A stretch of 64,000 nucleotides of DNA from Gonapodya prolifera JEL478 (Eukaryota > Monoblepharomycota > Monoblepharidomycetes > Monoblepharidales > Gonapodyaceae). Below, piece after piece: positions 19,397 to 27,657 of this stretch; position 1 is the first letter of the stretch, and every line of letters begins with the position of its first letter. The stretch covers positions 124,001-188,000 of the forward strand of contig KQ965771.1 in assembly GCA_001574975.1 (NCBI GenBank), in the 5' to 3' direction. The notes under the pieces are model-generated. The model made no database searches and was not told the origin of the DNA. It was given only the letters and a program-made list of their open reading frames with translations. The position numbers and the translations under genes were made by a program.

Positions 19397-20010
19397 GCTA
19401 CCCGTTGCCTTAAAGCTCTTTTTTGAAATGGCAGAATTTATGGGTCTTGAAAGCACGTTGAATGTTCGTGAATTGGAAGGTAGTGAGAAAAAGGCAAGAA
19501 GAGCACATAAAAATGATGCAAGAAAACAGGCATACAAATCAATCTTGGACAATCACACCAGGAAAGCGTTCTTGCGAATGCGGGAACATACCTTCGCCGA
19601 TTTGCGGTCATTGTGTACGTTGTTGTACGGGATGTGCGCTTCACTCTAAATAATTCTATCTCGGATACTCATACTGTAACACAAAATGAAAGTTCTCATT
19701 GTTCCAAAAATTACTTACTGACATGCATTGGAAGATATAGATTGCAAGAGAGACGAAACAGGGCTAACATTGTCACATAATAAGGGAGATGGTATATTTG
19801 TGCACTGTGTGCACTAATTTGGTCGATCGATCTATTGCTTTCTTTACTGTCGCCCGTCGTTTGAAGATTATTCAGCGATTCTGGAGAAAGACACGACAGC
19901 ACAGAGCTGCTAGGCTGATACAAAAACTGGATCGATAAACCAATCGCCAGAGATGGGAACTACGGAATAGCTCTTCGAATTGGACTCCGCACTCTCAGAA
20001 AGACGACTGA
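19397..20010. other. Transition from host-like core to right viral arm, with two small ORFs
   Basis: Two short plus-strand ORFs are visible. One at 19428-19649 (73 residues, starting MAEFMGLES) is rich in Lys/Arg. Another at 19789-19938 (49 residues) ends in an IQ-like basic helix, IIQRFWRKTRQHRAARLIQK. Neither has a recognised family. The IQ-type tail is of a kind seen in giant-virus proteins, so the second may be a viral remnant. Confidence 0.35.
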
Positions 20011-20943
20011 TCACTTGTGTGCCTTACGTCCAGTTGTTTGACTATGTTGCTGGTGGTTCTTGAGCTGCAATTCTAAAACATGAACCATAGGTACAACTTT
20101 ACCGAATAACTCTCGGACAGTGGAACAAGAGTTTCGGAACTCTTCTATTGACATGGTACCTCCATATTTTGCCAGAAGACAGAATGGGGGAGCTTGCTGA
20201 CAACCTGCTTCAACTCGAGCAAAGCGAGTTAAGTGTGTGAGCTGCGGTGGTTCGTAGCTGTTTTCTTCGTACTTTGACTCACGTTGTACGTACTTGACAT
20301 TGTTTGATTCAGAGCTCCCCGTGAGCGTCTCTGACCTGTAAGCGCTGAATAGTGGTAGTAGTTTCACAAGTTGAGAATGAAGGGTTGAATCTTGATGCAT
20401 AAATGCAAGTGCACATTCGAATGAGCAAAAGCAACCATAAAGTTCATACTGTTTCTGAACAACATCGTAAGATCGTGGAATCCCGATGGGAGTTCCATCA
20501 AAGGGCTCTCCATCCCACCAACAAGCAAGAGCAGTCCTCGTTGGCCAACCGCCCATCTCAACACACTGATGAAACGATCGCAGAACAACAACTGTTTGCC
20601 CAGTTTTATCGACTGGTGGAATATTTCGTTTGGACTCTGTTGTTGCTGGTACAGTGCTTTGGCTTTGAGTGTGGAGTACTTGACGGCGAGGTCGAACATC
20701 GTCAGATGCAGCAAAGTCAGATACATTGAATGGTTTGATGGGCTCTTTTGTAGGCTGGTCTGTACCTCGACCCAGGGACAAACGAGCGTACGTTGCAACG
20801 CCTTGCGCAAGCTGAGGAAGTGGGTTTGTCACCGTGGGATTGTATTGTAGTTGGTTTTCCAACTTAGGAAGTTCAAATGTCTGAGTCTCTTTTACATTCG
20901 CAAATCTGGTTATCACCGCCTGTTGCCTCCTTTCACGATCCAT
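20011..20943 (-). CDS. VLTF-2-like viral late transcription factor
   Basis: The protein has 310 residues. The middle contains the family signature CWWDGEPFDGTPIGIP followed by YGCFCSFECALAF. This is a zinc-binding region related to MYM-type fingers and diagnostic of the poxvirus A1/VLTF-2-like family conserved in Nucleocytoviricota. The N terminus is low-complexity and probably disordered. The C terminus contains CLLAKYGGTMSIEEFRN. The start ATG at 20943 lies only 4 bp downstream of the stop of the VLTF-3-like gene, in the same orientation. The two late-transcription genes therefore form a compact pair. The frame is intact. Confidence 0.85.
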   Translation of the reverse strand: MDRERRQQAVITRFANVKETQTFELPKLENQLQYNPTVTNPLPQLAQGVATYARLSLGRGTDQPTKEPIKPFNVSDFAASDDVRPRRQVLHTQSQSTVPATTESKRNIPPVDKTGQTVVVLRSFHQCVEMGGWPTRTALACWWDGEPFDGTPIGIPRSYDVVQKQYELYGCFCSFECALAFMHQDSTLHSQLVKLLPLFSAYRSETLTGSSESNNVKYVQRESKYEENSYEPPQLTHLTRFARVEAGCQQAPPFCLLAKYGGTMSIEEFRNSCSTVRELFGKVVPMVHVLELQLKNHQQHSQTTGRKAHK

Positions 20944-20947
20944 GATC

Positions 20948-22402
20948 CTAGTTTATGTCCACAGGAAAAAATTTATATGGTTGGGTAAAAGGTCCAACCA
21001 TATCTTCGCAAATAAGCTTCCATATGTCGTCGTGAAGGCGAAGCTTTTCCGAAGATTTGAGCAATTTGCAATGGGCTCTGAGCTCGTTCAGGTTTAAAAT
21101 CTCTGCAATCTTGTATGTGACATAGCTATAGTTCAAAAAGCTTGAACGTTCGCCAGGTCTGTGTTGCTCATACGAAGCTTGTATCTGGAGGAACATGCCC
21201 CGCATTTGCTCTTCCGTCCTGGGACTTATTTGTGTGGGCGATCGCCCCGTCAGATCGCGCACAATGTAAGGAATCACGTCATAGTAATTAGCGAAGCCAA
21301 GTTTGTGCAAGTAGTTTCTGACCAGGGTTGGCGTAATTTCCGAGGTATCTGTGATTCTGTCCTTTTCAAGTTCTGTGCGTAGCATGGTCACGACGGTTTG
21401 GTCGACCTTCATTTTCCCCTTTGCTTGCAAACGCATCAAAGCCTCGTTAAAGTGTGTCACTGGTTTGTATGTTTCTAGTTTTGCCTTGCGACGCACGAGA
21501 TCCAACATTTCCTGCCAGCTCAACTGAGTGGCTGTCGTCTGTGCAAGGACAAGTCCACAGACGCTACACACGACAGAGAGTTCATCTTGACGCAAGGATG
21601 AACTGCCGCATGAACTGCACATTGGCGATTCCACAACAGGAGACGCAATTGCACGAGAGGCCCTCGTCTTTTTCACGCCACTATTCTGCACATGTTTGTT
21701 GTGCGATGCAGCAGCAGCTTGGAGAAGCGCCTGCTCCAGGGGGGACATTGTAAGACCAACCCCCAATACACCTTGAGAGTGAAGACCCTCTACTGTAATA
21801 AAGTATCTGTCTCTGATAGTTTCCTTTGCCTCATTAATGAGAGGCTTCAAGTAGTCTGTGACGTTTTGTGAAGCAGGGTTGTTGTTGTTGTTGTTGTTGT
21901 CCTGATTGGCGCTCGCAGAGGCGGATAGCCAAGGACAAAGAGAGTGATCGATTTCTCCACGTTCAACGTCGAGATCTTGACTCAAGTACTCGGTCAAGAG
22001 GATTGAACAATCAAGGAGGTAACGAGATAAATCCACTCGTTTTTCAATTCGTGCCATGGCATCCTCGATCTCATATTTTCCAAACGACACTGTCTGTGCC
22101 GAAAAAGATGTTACGGGGGTTGCCCGTACACTGCCAATGAAGTTCTTCTGTGATCCATCAAGGATGCCAGTTAATTCAGTCTCTGATAGGGCATCGATTG
22201 TGGGCCGTAAAGCTTGCACAGTCTTTTCCAACTCATTGAAACGAGCCAACGTTTCTGTGTAGTGGGCAAATGGTTCCAGGGCAGTGTCTAGCGTTCTTTT
22301 CGTGCCTTGGCGAACCTCGCTTTTCCATTTGATGGGCCCCACAAAGGCTGACTGCACCGACTCGCCACCTCTACCGAGCAAGTCAAAGATCTCATCGGAC
22401 AT
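20948..22402 (-). CDS. VLTF-3-like viral late transcription factor
   Basis: The protein has 484 residues. Its C-terminal half is the conserved VLTF-3 (poxvirus A2-like) domain: a zinc ribbon CSSCGSSSLRQ...VVCSVCGLVL, then YKPVTHFNEALMRLQ, YYDVIPYIVRDLTG, ERSSFLNYSYVTYKIAEIL and a terminal DDIWKLICEDM. In Nucleocytoviricota this factor drives late gene transcription together with the viral RNA polymerase. The N-terminal half is helical and includes an asparagine run encoded by a GTT/AAC trinucleotide repeat (~21880-21900). The ORF is complete, with ATG at 22402. It is divergent from the gene starting at 22463, with only 60 bp between them that must hold both promoters. Confidence 0.9.
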   Translation of the reverse strand: MSDEIFDLLGRGGESVQSAFVGPIKWKSEVRQGTKRTLDTALEPFAHYTETLARFNELEKTVQALRPTIDALSETELTGILDGSQKNFIGSVRATPVTSFSAQTVSFGKYEIEDAMARIEKRVDLSRYLLDCSILLTEYLSQDLDVERGEIDHSLCPWLSASASANQDNNNNNNNPASQNVTDYLKPLINEAKETIRDRYFITVEGLHSQGVLGVGLTMSPLEQALLQAAAASHNKHVQNSGVKKTRASRAIASPVVESPMCSSCGSSSLRQDELSVVCSVCGLVLAQTTATQLSWQEMLDLVRRKAKLETYKPVTHFNEALMRLQAKGKMKVDQTVVTMLRTELEKDRITDTSEITPTLVRNYLHKLGFANYYDVIPYIVRDLTGRSPTQISPRTEEQMRGMFLQIQASYEQHRPGERSSFLNYSYVTYKIAEILNLNELRAHCKLLKSSEKLRLHDDIWKLICEDMVGPFTQPYKFFPVDIN

Positions 22403-22462
22403 TGGCGGTGTAGAAGAGAGATGGCTGAGAAAAAAAATCTGTGTTGAATACCGCTGTGAAAA

Positions 22463-23617
22463 ATGGCAGAACGATCACGATCTTTCAATCATGATACTGA
22501 TAATGATCGCAAGAGAAAGATTGAGTCTTTCAATGACGACTTGGTGCACAAAGAAACAACTTCACCTAAACGTACAAGATCAAAGACAGTATGGTGGAAC
22601 GTCGATGATGAGATAAGTGTATTTGAACCAGATTTACGAGACCCAAAGTTTGAACACTTGAATACGCATCAAGTTAGTGATGCGATGGCATTTGACCCAG
22701 ATCTTTATGAATCTCTTAATTTTAAATCTGTGCGTTTGACCGATGAACAAAAAAGGCGAAAGCGAGAAGTAAAACGAGAAAAACGCCGACGTAGCCCCCG
22801 TTACAAGAATTTTTCACCAACATTCAACAGCGACATTTCGCTTCAAGACGTATTTCAGAAAATGTATGGACAACAATCAGAAGTGGTTGACGGTTCAAAT
22901 ACACACGACAAGACAGGTTGTGCTGAGATCATGTCTGGATCAAAGGTCATTGCTCGTAACATTGTCAAGAGAGCATCTCAATTAGACGAAGCTCTGATAC
23001 TGGCATATACAACTCGCAACGGTAACTCTCGTTGGGTGAGAGTCAAACAAGTCTCTGAAGATTTTGCCTTGTTCTGTGTACTGAACCAAATACTCAAACA
23101 TTCTTCAAATCGAATCATTACAGATATTGGACGACGAACCCTGACGTCCTATGCCGTACAAACTCAATTTGACTTTTCACTTGATGGACGAGGGATGACT
23201 GTCCACTCGGTGGACTTTTTATTAAAAAACAATTTCATCAAGTCAGCAGACTGCCTAGAATGGATCAATTCCAATATAATTTTTGTGACCGATGAAAAAT
23301 ATGTGACAATAGTGAACACGCCTTTTGCGGAAGTATCCGCAAATCAAGTTGGACTTTGGAAATTGCTTGCACAAGTAATTTTGTTCTGGTCTCGCAAGGC
23401 AGTAGAGACCCATATGGCACCAAAAACTATAATTGAAGCAGTTCGTGCATTGTACGATGTGATTGCCGAAACAGACGAGCAACTTCTTGAGCACAAAAGA
23501 CAAGGTCATGAATATCGTGAACTAAGAAGATCCCCTCCAGTTGCATGTTATCTCAATGCAATAGGAGTCAATGTTCTCGACAATTTGGACGAAGCTTGCT
23601 GGGGTCGTTCATTCTGA
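22463..23617 (+). CDS. Hypothetical viral protein, 384 residues
   Basis: The ORF is intact, AT-rich and located in the viral arm. The N-terminal ~110 residues are highly charged, with a basic cluster (EQKRRKREVKREKRRR) suggestive of nuclear or nucleic-acid association. The rest looks folded, with a hydrophobic core (for example FALFCVLNQILKHSSNRII, VGLWKLLAQVILFWSRK). I do not recognise the family. The start is preceded by an A-rich stretch (GTGAAAAATG) and lies 60 bp from the divergent VLTF-3-like gene. The stop is at 23615-23617. Confidence 0.75.
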   Translation: MAERSRSFNHDTDNDRKRKIESFNDDLVHKETTSPKRTRSKTVWWNVDDEISVFEPDLRDPKFEHLNTHQVSDAMAFDPDLYESLNFKSVRLTDEQKRRKREVKREKRRRSPRYKNFSPTFNSDISLQDVFQKMYGQQSEVVDGSNTHDKTGCAEIMSGSKVIARNIVKRASQLDEALILAYTTRNGNSRWVRVKQVSEDFALFCVLNQILKHSSNRIITDIGRRTLTSYAVQTQFDFSLDGRGMTVHSVDFLLKNNFIKSADCLEWINSNIIFVTDEKYVTIVNTPFAEVSANQVGLWKLLAQVILFWSRKAVETHMAPKTIIEAVRALYDVIAETDEQLLEHKRQGHEYRELRRSPPVACYLNAIGVNVLDNLDEACWGRSF

Positions 23618-23731
23618 TGAGAGGGAAGATCGGATCTCGGTCAGACCAATCTAGTGTGGTGCAGCCAGGGCAAGATTTGCCGAAATACTAGAAGTATCTC
23701 GCCAACACACGTTCCTTCCCTTCATAGAAGC

Positions 23732-24849
23732 ATGGCAGCAGCTACAGCAGCAAAACGTCTTTTTGAGTTTGGAACGTGCGTCATACCAGCAGCGCCTTTG
23801 ATATCCGCTAAAAGGCCATTGCTGAAGGCAGCCTACCAGCGGACTCTGGCGGCCTTTCCCGAATTCAAATCTGGAGTTCCTAGTGACGGCCGCTACGTGA
23901 TGGGCGGGTTTGGGGCTCTAGGGACTCCGTCCTCATTTCACAATGAGCACGTGCGAGTGTATCGACAATGGTGTCACGCCCTTCTCGTTGAGCATCTTTT
24001 CCGCGATTTCATCAGGATGATGGATGACCCCACCACGGTTCGTCTGGAGCAGATCATGGATCGTATGATGCATCGTAAGGCTGGCGACGTGGGTCCCAAC
24101 GAGGCATGGCACCGCGACGAGGCACCTGCAGCACTCAATGGAGACATCATTTTGGGTGGTTGGATAAACCTTTCCGATGGGGATCAGTCCTTTCACTATG
24201 TACCCGGGACACACAATAGGAGCTTTAGGGAACGTGGCCGATCTGGGTTCAACAAAATTCGGAAGGAAGATTATGCTGACTGCAAAAGCAAGTCGGAAAT
24301 TGCTGTTGTGAGACCTGGAGATATCATTGTGTTCTTTGAGGACGTGATCCATTCCACTGTTGGGAAAGCAAGTCGAGTGGACAACATTCGGTGAGTCTAA
24401 TTTTAGCTAGACGCTGACTTTTGTGAGTGCTGATAGTGAATGACGAGCAAAGGCTCTTTTTGGGCTGGCGTCTGACCCGATCTTCAGACCCTCTGATTCC
24501 GAACATGAGAGAACTTCTAGACCAACAAGCGGTAATGCCTCTCAAGTCTGGTCAAACACCACCAATGTTCGCAAACTTGCATTGGACCAACCATCGTGCA
24601 AAGCTCTCTGCATGGGCAGAGAATTTGCATCCAGCGTGCACTGAGTTCAAAATGGTGCGATCTGGTCTAGCAGCTGGAACAGTGCTGAGAGTCCCGAAGC
24701 GACATATGGCCTCGCTTGGGGCGATGGGGTTTATTAAGTTTGAAAATTATGGTTATGATGAACGGAGCATCTATTATCCAGGAACGAGCTGGAGACTGTT
24801 GAAGCCAGGGTATTTCCAAACATATGTTTGCATAGCATTACATATATAA
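23732..24849 (+). CDS. 2OG-Fe(II) oxygenase-like (PhyH-type) protein with one intron
   Basis: This is a probable non-haem iron, 2-oxoglutarate-dependent dioxygenase fold. Exon 1 (23732-24390) has an HxD-type metal motif in AWHRDEAP, a GGWINLSDGDQSFHYVPGTH core and a distal histidine/arginine segment (VIHSTVG...). A 62-bp intron (24391-24452) with GTGAGT donor, CTGAC branch-like word and AAG acceptor then removes several stops and joins the frames exactly, so that ...NIR continues as LFLGWRLT. Exon 2 continues to a stop at 24847-24849. The start at 23732 (MAAATAAKR) is preferred to an upstream ATG at 23654. Related oxygenases occur in giant viruses. The intron could be viral or gained after endogenisation. 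Confidence 0.7.
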
Positions 24850-24862
24850 CAAATATGTAGAT

Positions 24863-26194
24863 CTATGTTGCGATATTGAATCCAGAACTTCTCCAAGCGT
24901 ATACTCGATGCTGTCTGTACCAATGATGGCACAGACGTGCAAAGTCCCCAAAGCATTGACTTCCACAGAATCCACATGTGACCGTGAGTGACGTATCAGG
25001 GTCAATCATTCGACTCACCGAAACCAAGAACGCTGCTGGAATTTCGGGAACAGTCGCGCCCCGTGATTGTGAACATGTGACAAAACGATCTGTAATCCGA
25101 ACTCTCAATCTTTCCAAGCTTTCTGCAACATTATTAAAAGAGTAAATACCAAGTATGGTACAGTCATTTGGGTTGATCAGGGTATCTTGATGTCCGTGGA
25201 TTTTTGCTAACGTGCTTTGATGGACATCCCACGAAACAATAAGGGTTGCTGTATGTGAAGTAATTTCATTCAGAATCCACTCCACGAGTATGGACATTTG
25301 AAAAGCATACTGATAACCTAGAAGCCGTCCCCAGAAATGCCTGTCAGTGCTTTTCAGCAAAAGAGCACAATGAGCTGACCTTTGTGGAGCGTGGGCACGT
25401 TTCAGGAGTAGAGACTCGTTGCGCAAGCTCTGTTCGAGCTGCATCCACTCAGTATTATCAAGATACCTGTTTTTACGAATGGTACGTTTGTAAGCTTGGG
25501 TCATGATTGCCGTCGACACTGGTATCTCTGGACCCAAACGTCTGACAATCCTTTTTAAAATTTCAGCTCGTCGATCTGTGCGAATGCTTGCATTTTGTTC
25601 ACGGACGGCCACACGCTGAGACCAACACCACAGTTTAAGGCGTTCAGCATCGGTCATTTGCTGACTGAACCACTCTCGCTGTTCCGTTAAGAATGAGGTA
25701 GCAGCAACCATTCCCCCTTCACTATTCAATATCTGTCCGTATCTGTTCAAGGTTTCAACAACCACGTGCCGAGGTCTAAACCTCCCAAGATCGCCATCTA
25801 AGACCACGTATGGAAATATATTTACGATTGTCTTTGGTATCTGAAAGGAAGTTACCAGAATTCGGTCACTGATGAGATGGGATTGTAAGCACAGTGAACA
25901 TAAGCGTGCTTGGATCTCCCAAGTAATTTTGCGTATCTTGGAGGCACCGCAGCCTTGACATCCTGTTTGACACATGAGCTTTACAAGATTCTTGTCTGAT
26001 GATCCAATGGCCGGTGACGGCAAATTCGAACATTCTCTCACAGCCTGCCACACTTGGTTTGTCATGCAACCGCGAACACGTTTACATGTTCGTTCGAGTG
26101 ATATCAAAGACTTTGGGTTACAGTACCAGCCTATTTTGGATATAAGTTCGTTGGGGAGCCGGAGAAGGACCATGGGTTGTTCTTTCCCTACCAT
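24863..26194 (-). CDS. F-box protein of the viral arm
   Basis: The ORF has about 443 residues from the preferred start ATG at 26194. The frame is open to 26302, but that start would overlap the divergent gene at 26237. The F-box is near the N terminus: LLRLPNELISKIGWYCNPKS, then LERTCKRVRGCM. Downstream are cysteine pairs CQTGCQGCG and CSLC, and a second pair CGFCGSQCFGDF near the C terminus, likely zinc sites. F-box proteins are used by many giant viruses to redirect host SCF ubiquitin ligase; that role here is inference. Base composition matches the viral arms, not the fungal F-box genes of this window. The frame is intact. Confidence 0.75.
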   Translation of the reverse strand: MVGKEQPMVLLRLPNELISKIGWYCNPKSLISLERTCKRVRGCMTNQVWQAVRECSNLPSPAIGSSDKNLVKLMCQTGCQGCGASKIRKITWEIQARLCSLCLQSHLISDRILVTSFQIPKTIVNIFPYVVLDGDLGRFRPRHVVVETLNRYGQILNSEGGMVAATSFLTEQREWFSQQMTDAERLKLWCWSQRVAVREQNASIRTDRRAEILKRIVRRLGPEIPVSTAIMTQAYKRTIRKNRYLDNTEWMQLEQSLRNESLLLKRAHAPQRSAHCALLLKSTDRHFWGRLLGYQYAFQMSILVEWILNEITSHTATLIVSWDVHQSTLAKIHGHQDTLINPNDCTILGIYSFNNVAESLERLRVRITDRFVTCSQSRGATVPEIPAAFLVSVSRMIDPDTSLTVTCGFCGSQCFGDFARLCHHWYRQHRVYAWRSSGFNIAT

Positions 26195-26236
26195 TGAGGA
26201 GAAAAATTTTTTCAGGATGCTGCTATTGCGATAGAA

Positions 26237-26827
26237 ATGCGTAACTGTGTTTTTTACTCCAAAAAAAATGCTGTCTCTATGCGTATTGCCCAACAACTTC
26301 ATAGCTCGCCGTTGGGGGAAAGCTTTGTATTTATTTCAATTGACAAGGAATCGATAACCAGAGAAGCAGCAAAGGTTGTCCTCATGCTCCTGGAGGTGGA
26401 GGTCGTACCGACAATCATTTATGAAAACGCATTGTATGAAGCATCTCGTGCGGTTGATCTTGTTACTCAATTAACGTCCGCGTCACCGACACAAAAGCCA
26501 CGAAACGTTTTGGATCTTCAACTTCACCCTAGGGTGACTCAAGCTTCCCAGGGGCAGGATCTTCAAGCGCGGCAAGAAATTACTGCAGCTCCCCAACTAC
26601 CACAAGAACAGACAACTCTGATGGGAGCCGATGGTATGACGCCAGCATACTCATCTTTCACGGGGAGTGCTCAGCCAGTTTCAAGTGGAGAATCAGAATT
26701 TAAAAGACCCAAAGCAAGTAGCATAGAGGATTCACTTAAGCTGTTACAAGAACAGCGGAAAAGGGAAATAGAGACCGCATCAACAGCTGGGCCTCGACGC
26801 GAACTTCCTCCTCCGCAGGCAGTCTAA
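26237..26827 (+). CDS. Thioredoxin-fold viral protein
   Basis: The protein has 196 residues. Residues 1-80 look like a thioredoxin/glutaredoxin fold: a strand ending in a single cysteine followed by a Ser-Lys motif (NCVFYSKKN), helix SMRIAQQL, strand FVFISIDK and the cis-proline strand VEVVPTII. The canonical CxxC pair is absent (only one Cys at the active-site position), so monothiol chemistry or a structural role is more likely than dithiol exchange. The remaining ~110 residues are Gln/Pro-rich and disordered, with a helix SIEDSLKLLQEQRKREIE. Small thioredoxin-fold proteins are common in Nucleocytoviricota. The start ATG is 42 bp from the divergent F-box gene. Confidence 0.65.
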   Translation: MRNCVFYSKKNAVSMRIAQQLHSSPLGESFVFISIDKESITREAAKVVLMLLEVEVVPTIIYENALYEASRAVDLVTQLTSASPTQKPRNVLDLQLHPRVTQASQGQDLQARQEITAAPQLPQEQTTLMGADGMTPAYSSFTGSAQPVSSGESEFKRPKASSIEDSLKLLQEQRKREIETASTAGPRRELPPPQAV

Positions 26828-26858
26828 ACTTTCTACAATGCAATTGTAGCACTAAAAA

Positions 26859-27230
26859 ATGACATTGCTTTGCTTTGAAAACAGTGCTGCTACGATCGGA
26901 CCTGATCCATCCACCCTCAATCATACTTCGTGGAACATGACACTAAATTCGAACCAAAAAACTCTTCCCGCCTGCACCGGTGTCTCTAAAAGCGGTAAGC
27001 CGATCCGCACAATAGAGTGGCGGAGTACCATTTCAGGAGCTATTTGCATTCCAGTTGTACTCATTCTGACAGCCTTGCTGTGGTGGAATCGTTCGTCATT
27101 CTTTGAGTCCATGTGTATTATTCTGATTGGAGCCTTCAGTATCACACTTGCAGTTCGTAGTATTCGTGGATCATCAGTAGAAGATTCAGCGTGCGCACCA
27201 CCTGCAGATCCTCCATCGCAGACCAGATAG
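26859..27230 (+). CDS. Small two-helix membrane protein (viral arm)
   Basis: The ORF has 123 residues; an internal ATG at 26937 could be the true start. It has two hydrophobic segments, ISGAICIPVVLILTALLWW and MCIILIGAFSITLAV, separated by a short polar loop, and a Cys/Pro-rich tail. No family was recognised. The compact spacing (31 bp after the previous stop) and position in the viral arm suggest a virion or ER-membrane protein. The stop is immediately followed by a tandem repeat. Confidence 0.55.
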   Translation: MTLLCFENSAATIGPDPSTLNHTSWNMTLNSNQKTLPACTGVSKSGKPIRTIEWRSTISGAICIPVVLILTALLWWNRSSFFESMCIILIGAFSITLAVRSIRGSSVEDSACAPPADPPSQTR

Positions 27231-27296
27231 ATCAGAATAATCAGAAAAATCAGAAAAATCAGAAAAATCAGAAAAATCAGAAAATCAGAAAATCAG
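27231..27296. repeat. Short tandem repeat (ATCAGAAAA-type, 8-9 bp units)
   Basis: There are four 9-bp units of the type TCAGAAAAA followed by two 8-bp units (TCAGAAAA), directly after the stop of the small membrane protein gene and ~65 bp upstream of the DNA polymerase start. It is A-rich on the plus strand, a position compatible with a promoter role. Confidence 0.9.
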
Positions 27297-27362
27297 GTCA
27301 GATTATGAAAATTGTTTTTCTTCAAGTAAGGGTCGTTGACTACGTCTATTCAGCCTTCCGTC

Positions 27363-27657
27363 ATGATTCAGTTTCAAGTGATATCGTGGTATGTTGATGA
27401 TCACTGTGAAGGTCAGCCACTCAATAGTGCACTTCAAACAGCACAAGCGATGCATGAGAACAGGCACTATGATAATGATGATGAAACCATACCCCCTCCT
27501 GATCTTGCAACTGAAGAAGGATCGGAGGGTGTTGATTTTCGAGACGTGAGACTAGGAATTTGGGTCTTTGGACGATGTGCGGATGGGCAATCTATATGCG
27601 TTCGCATTGATGGCTTTGAACCGTATTTCTATACCCGACCGCGGACCAGCACTATTC
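27363..27657 (+). pseudogene. Viral family B DNA polymerase, 5' fragment cut at the right junction
   Basis: The first ~98 codons of a giant-virus replicative DNA polymerase are present. After an N-terminal strand (MIQFQVISWYVDD) and an acidic loop, the conserved PolB N-terminal motif appears: VDFRDVRLGIWVFGRC, then GFEPYFYTRPR. The frame is cut at 27657 where ceramidase sequence resumes. The extra codons up to 27686 are antisense host DNA. Viral PolB is normally around or above 900 residues, so the exonuclease and polymerase domains are absent and the remnant cannot function. Confidence 0.88.
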
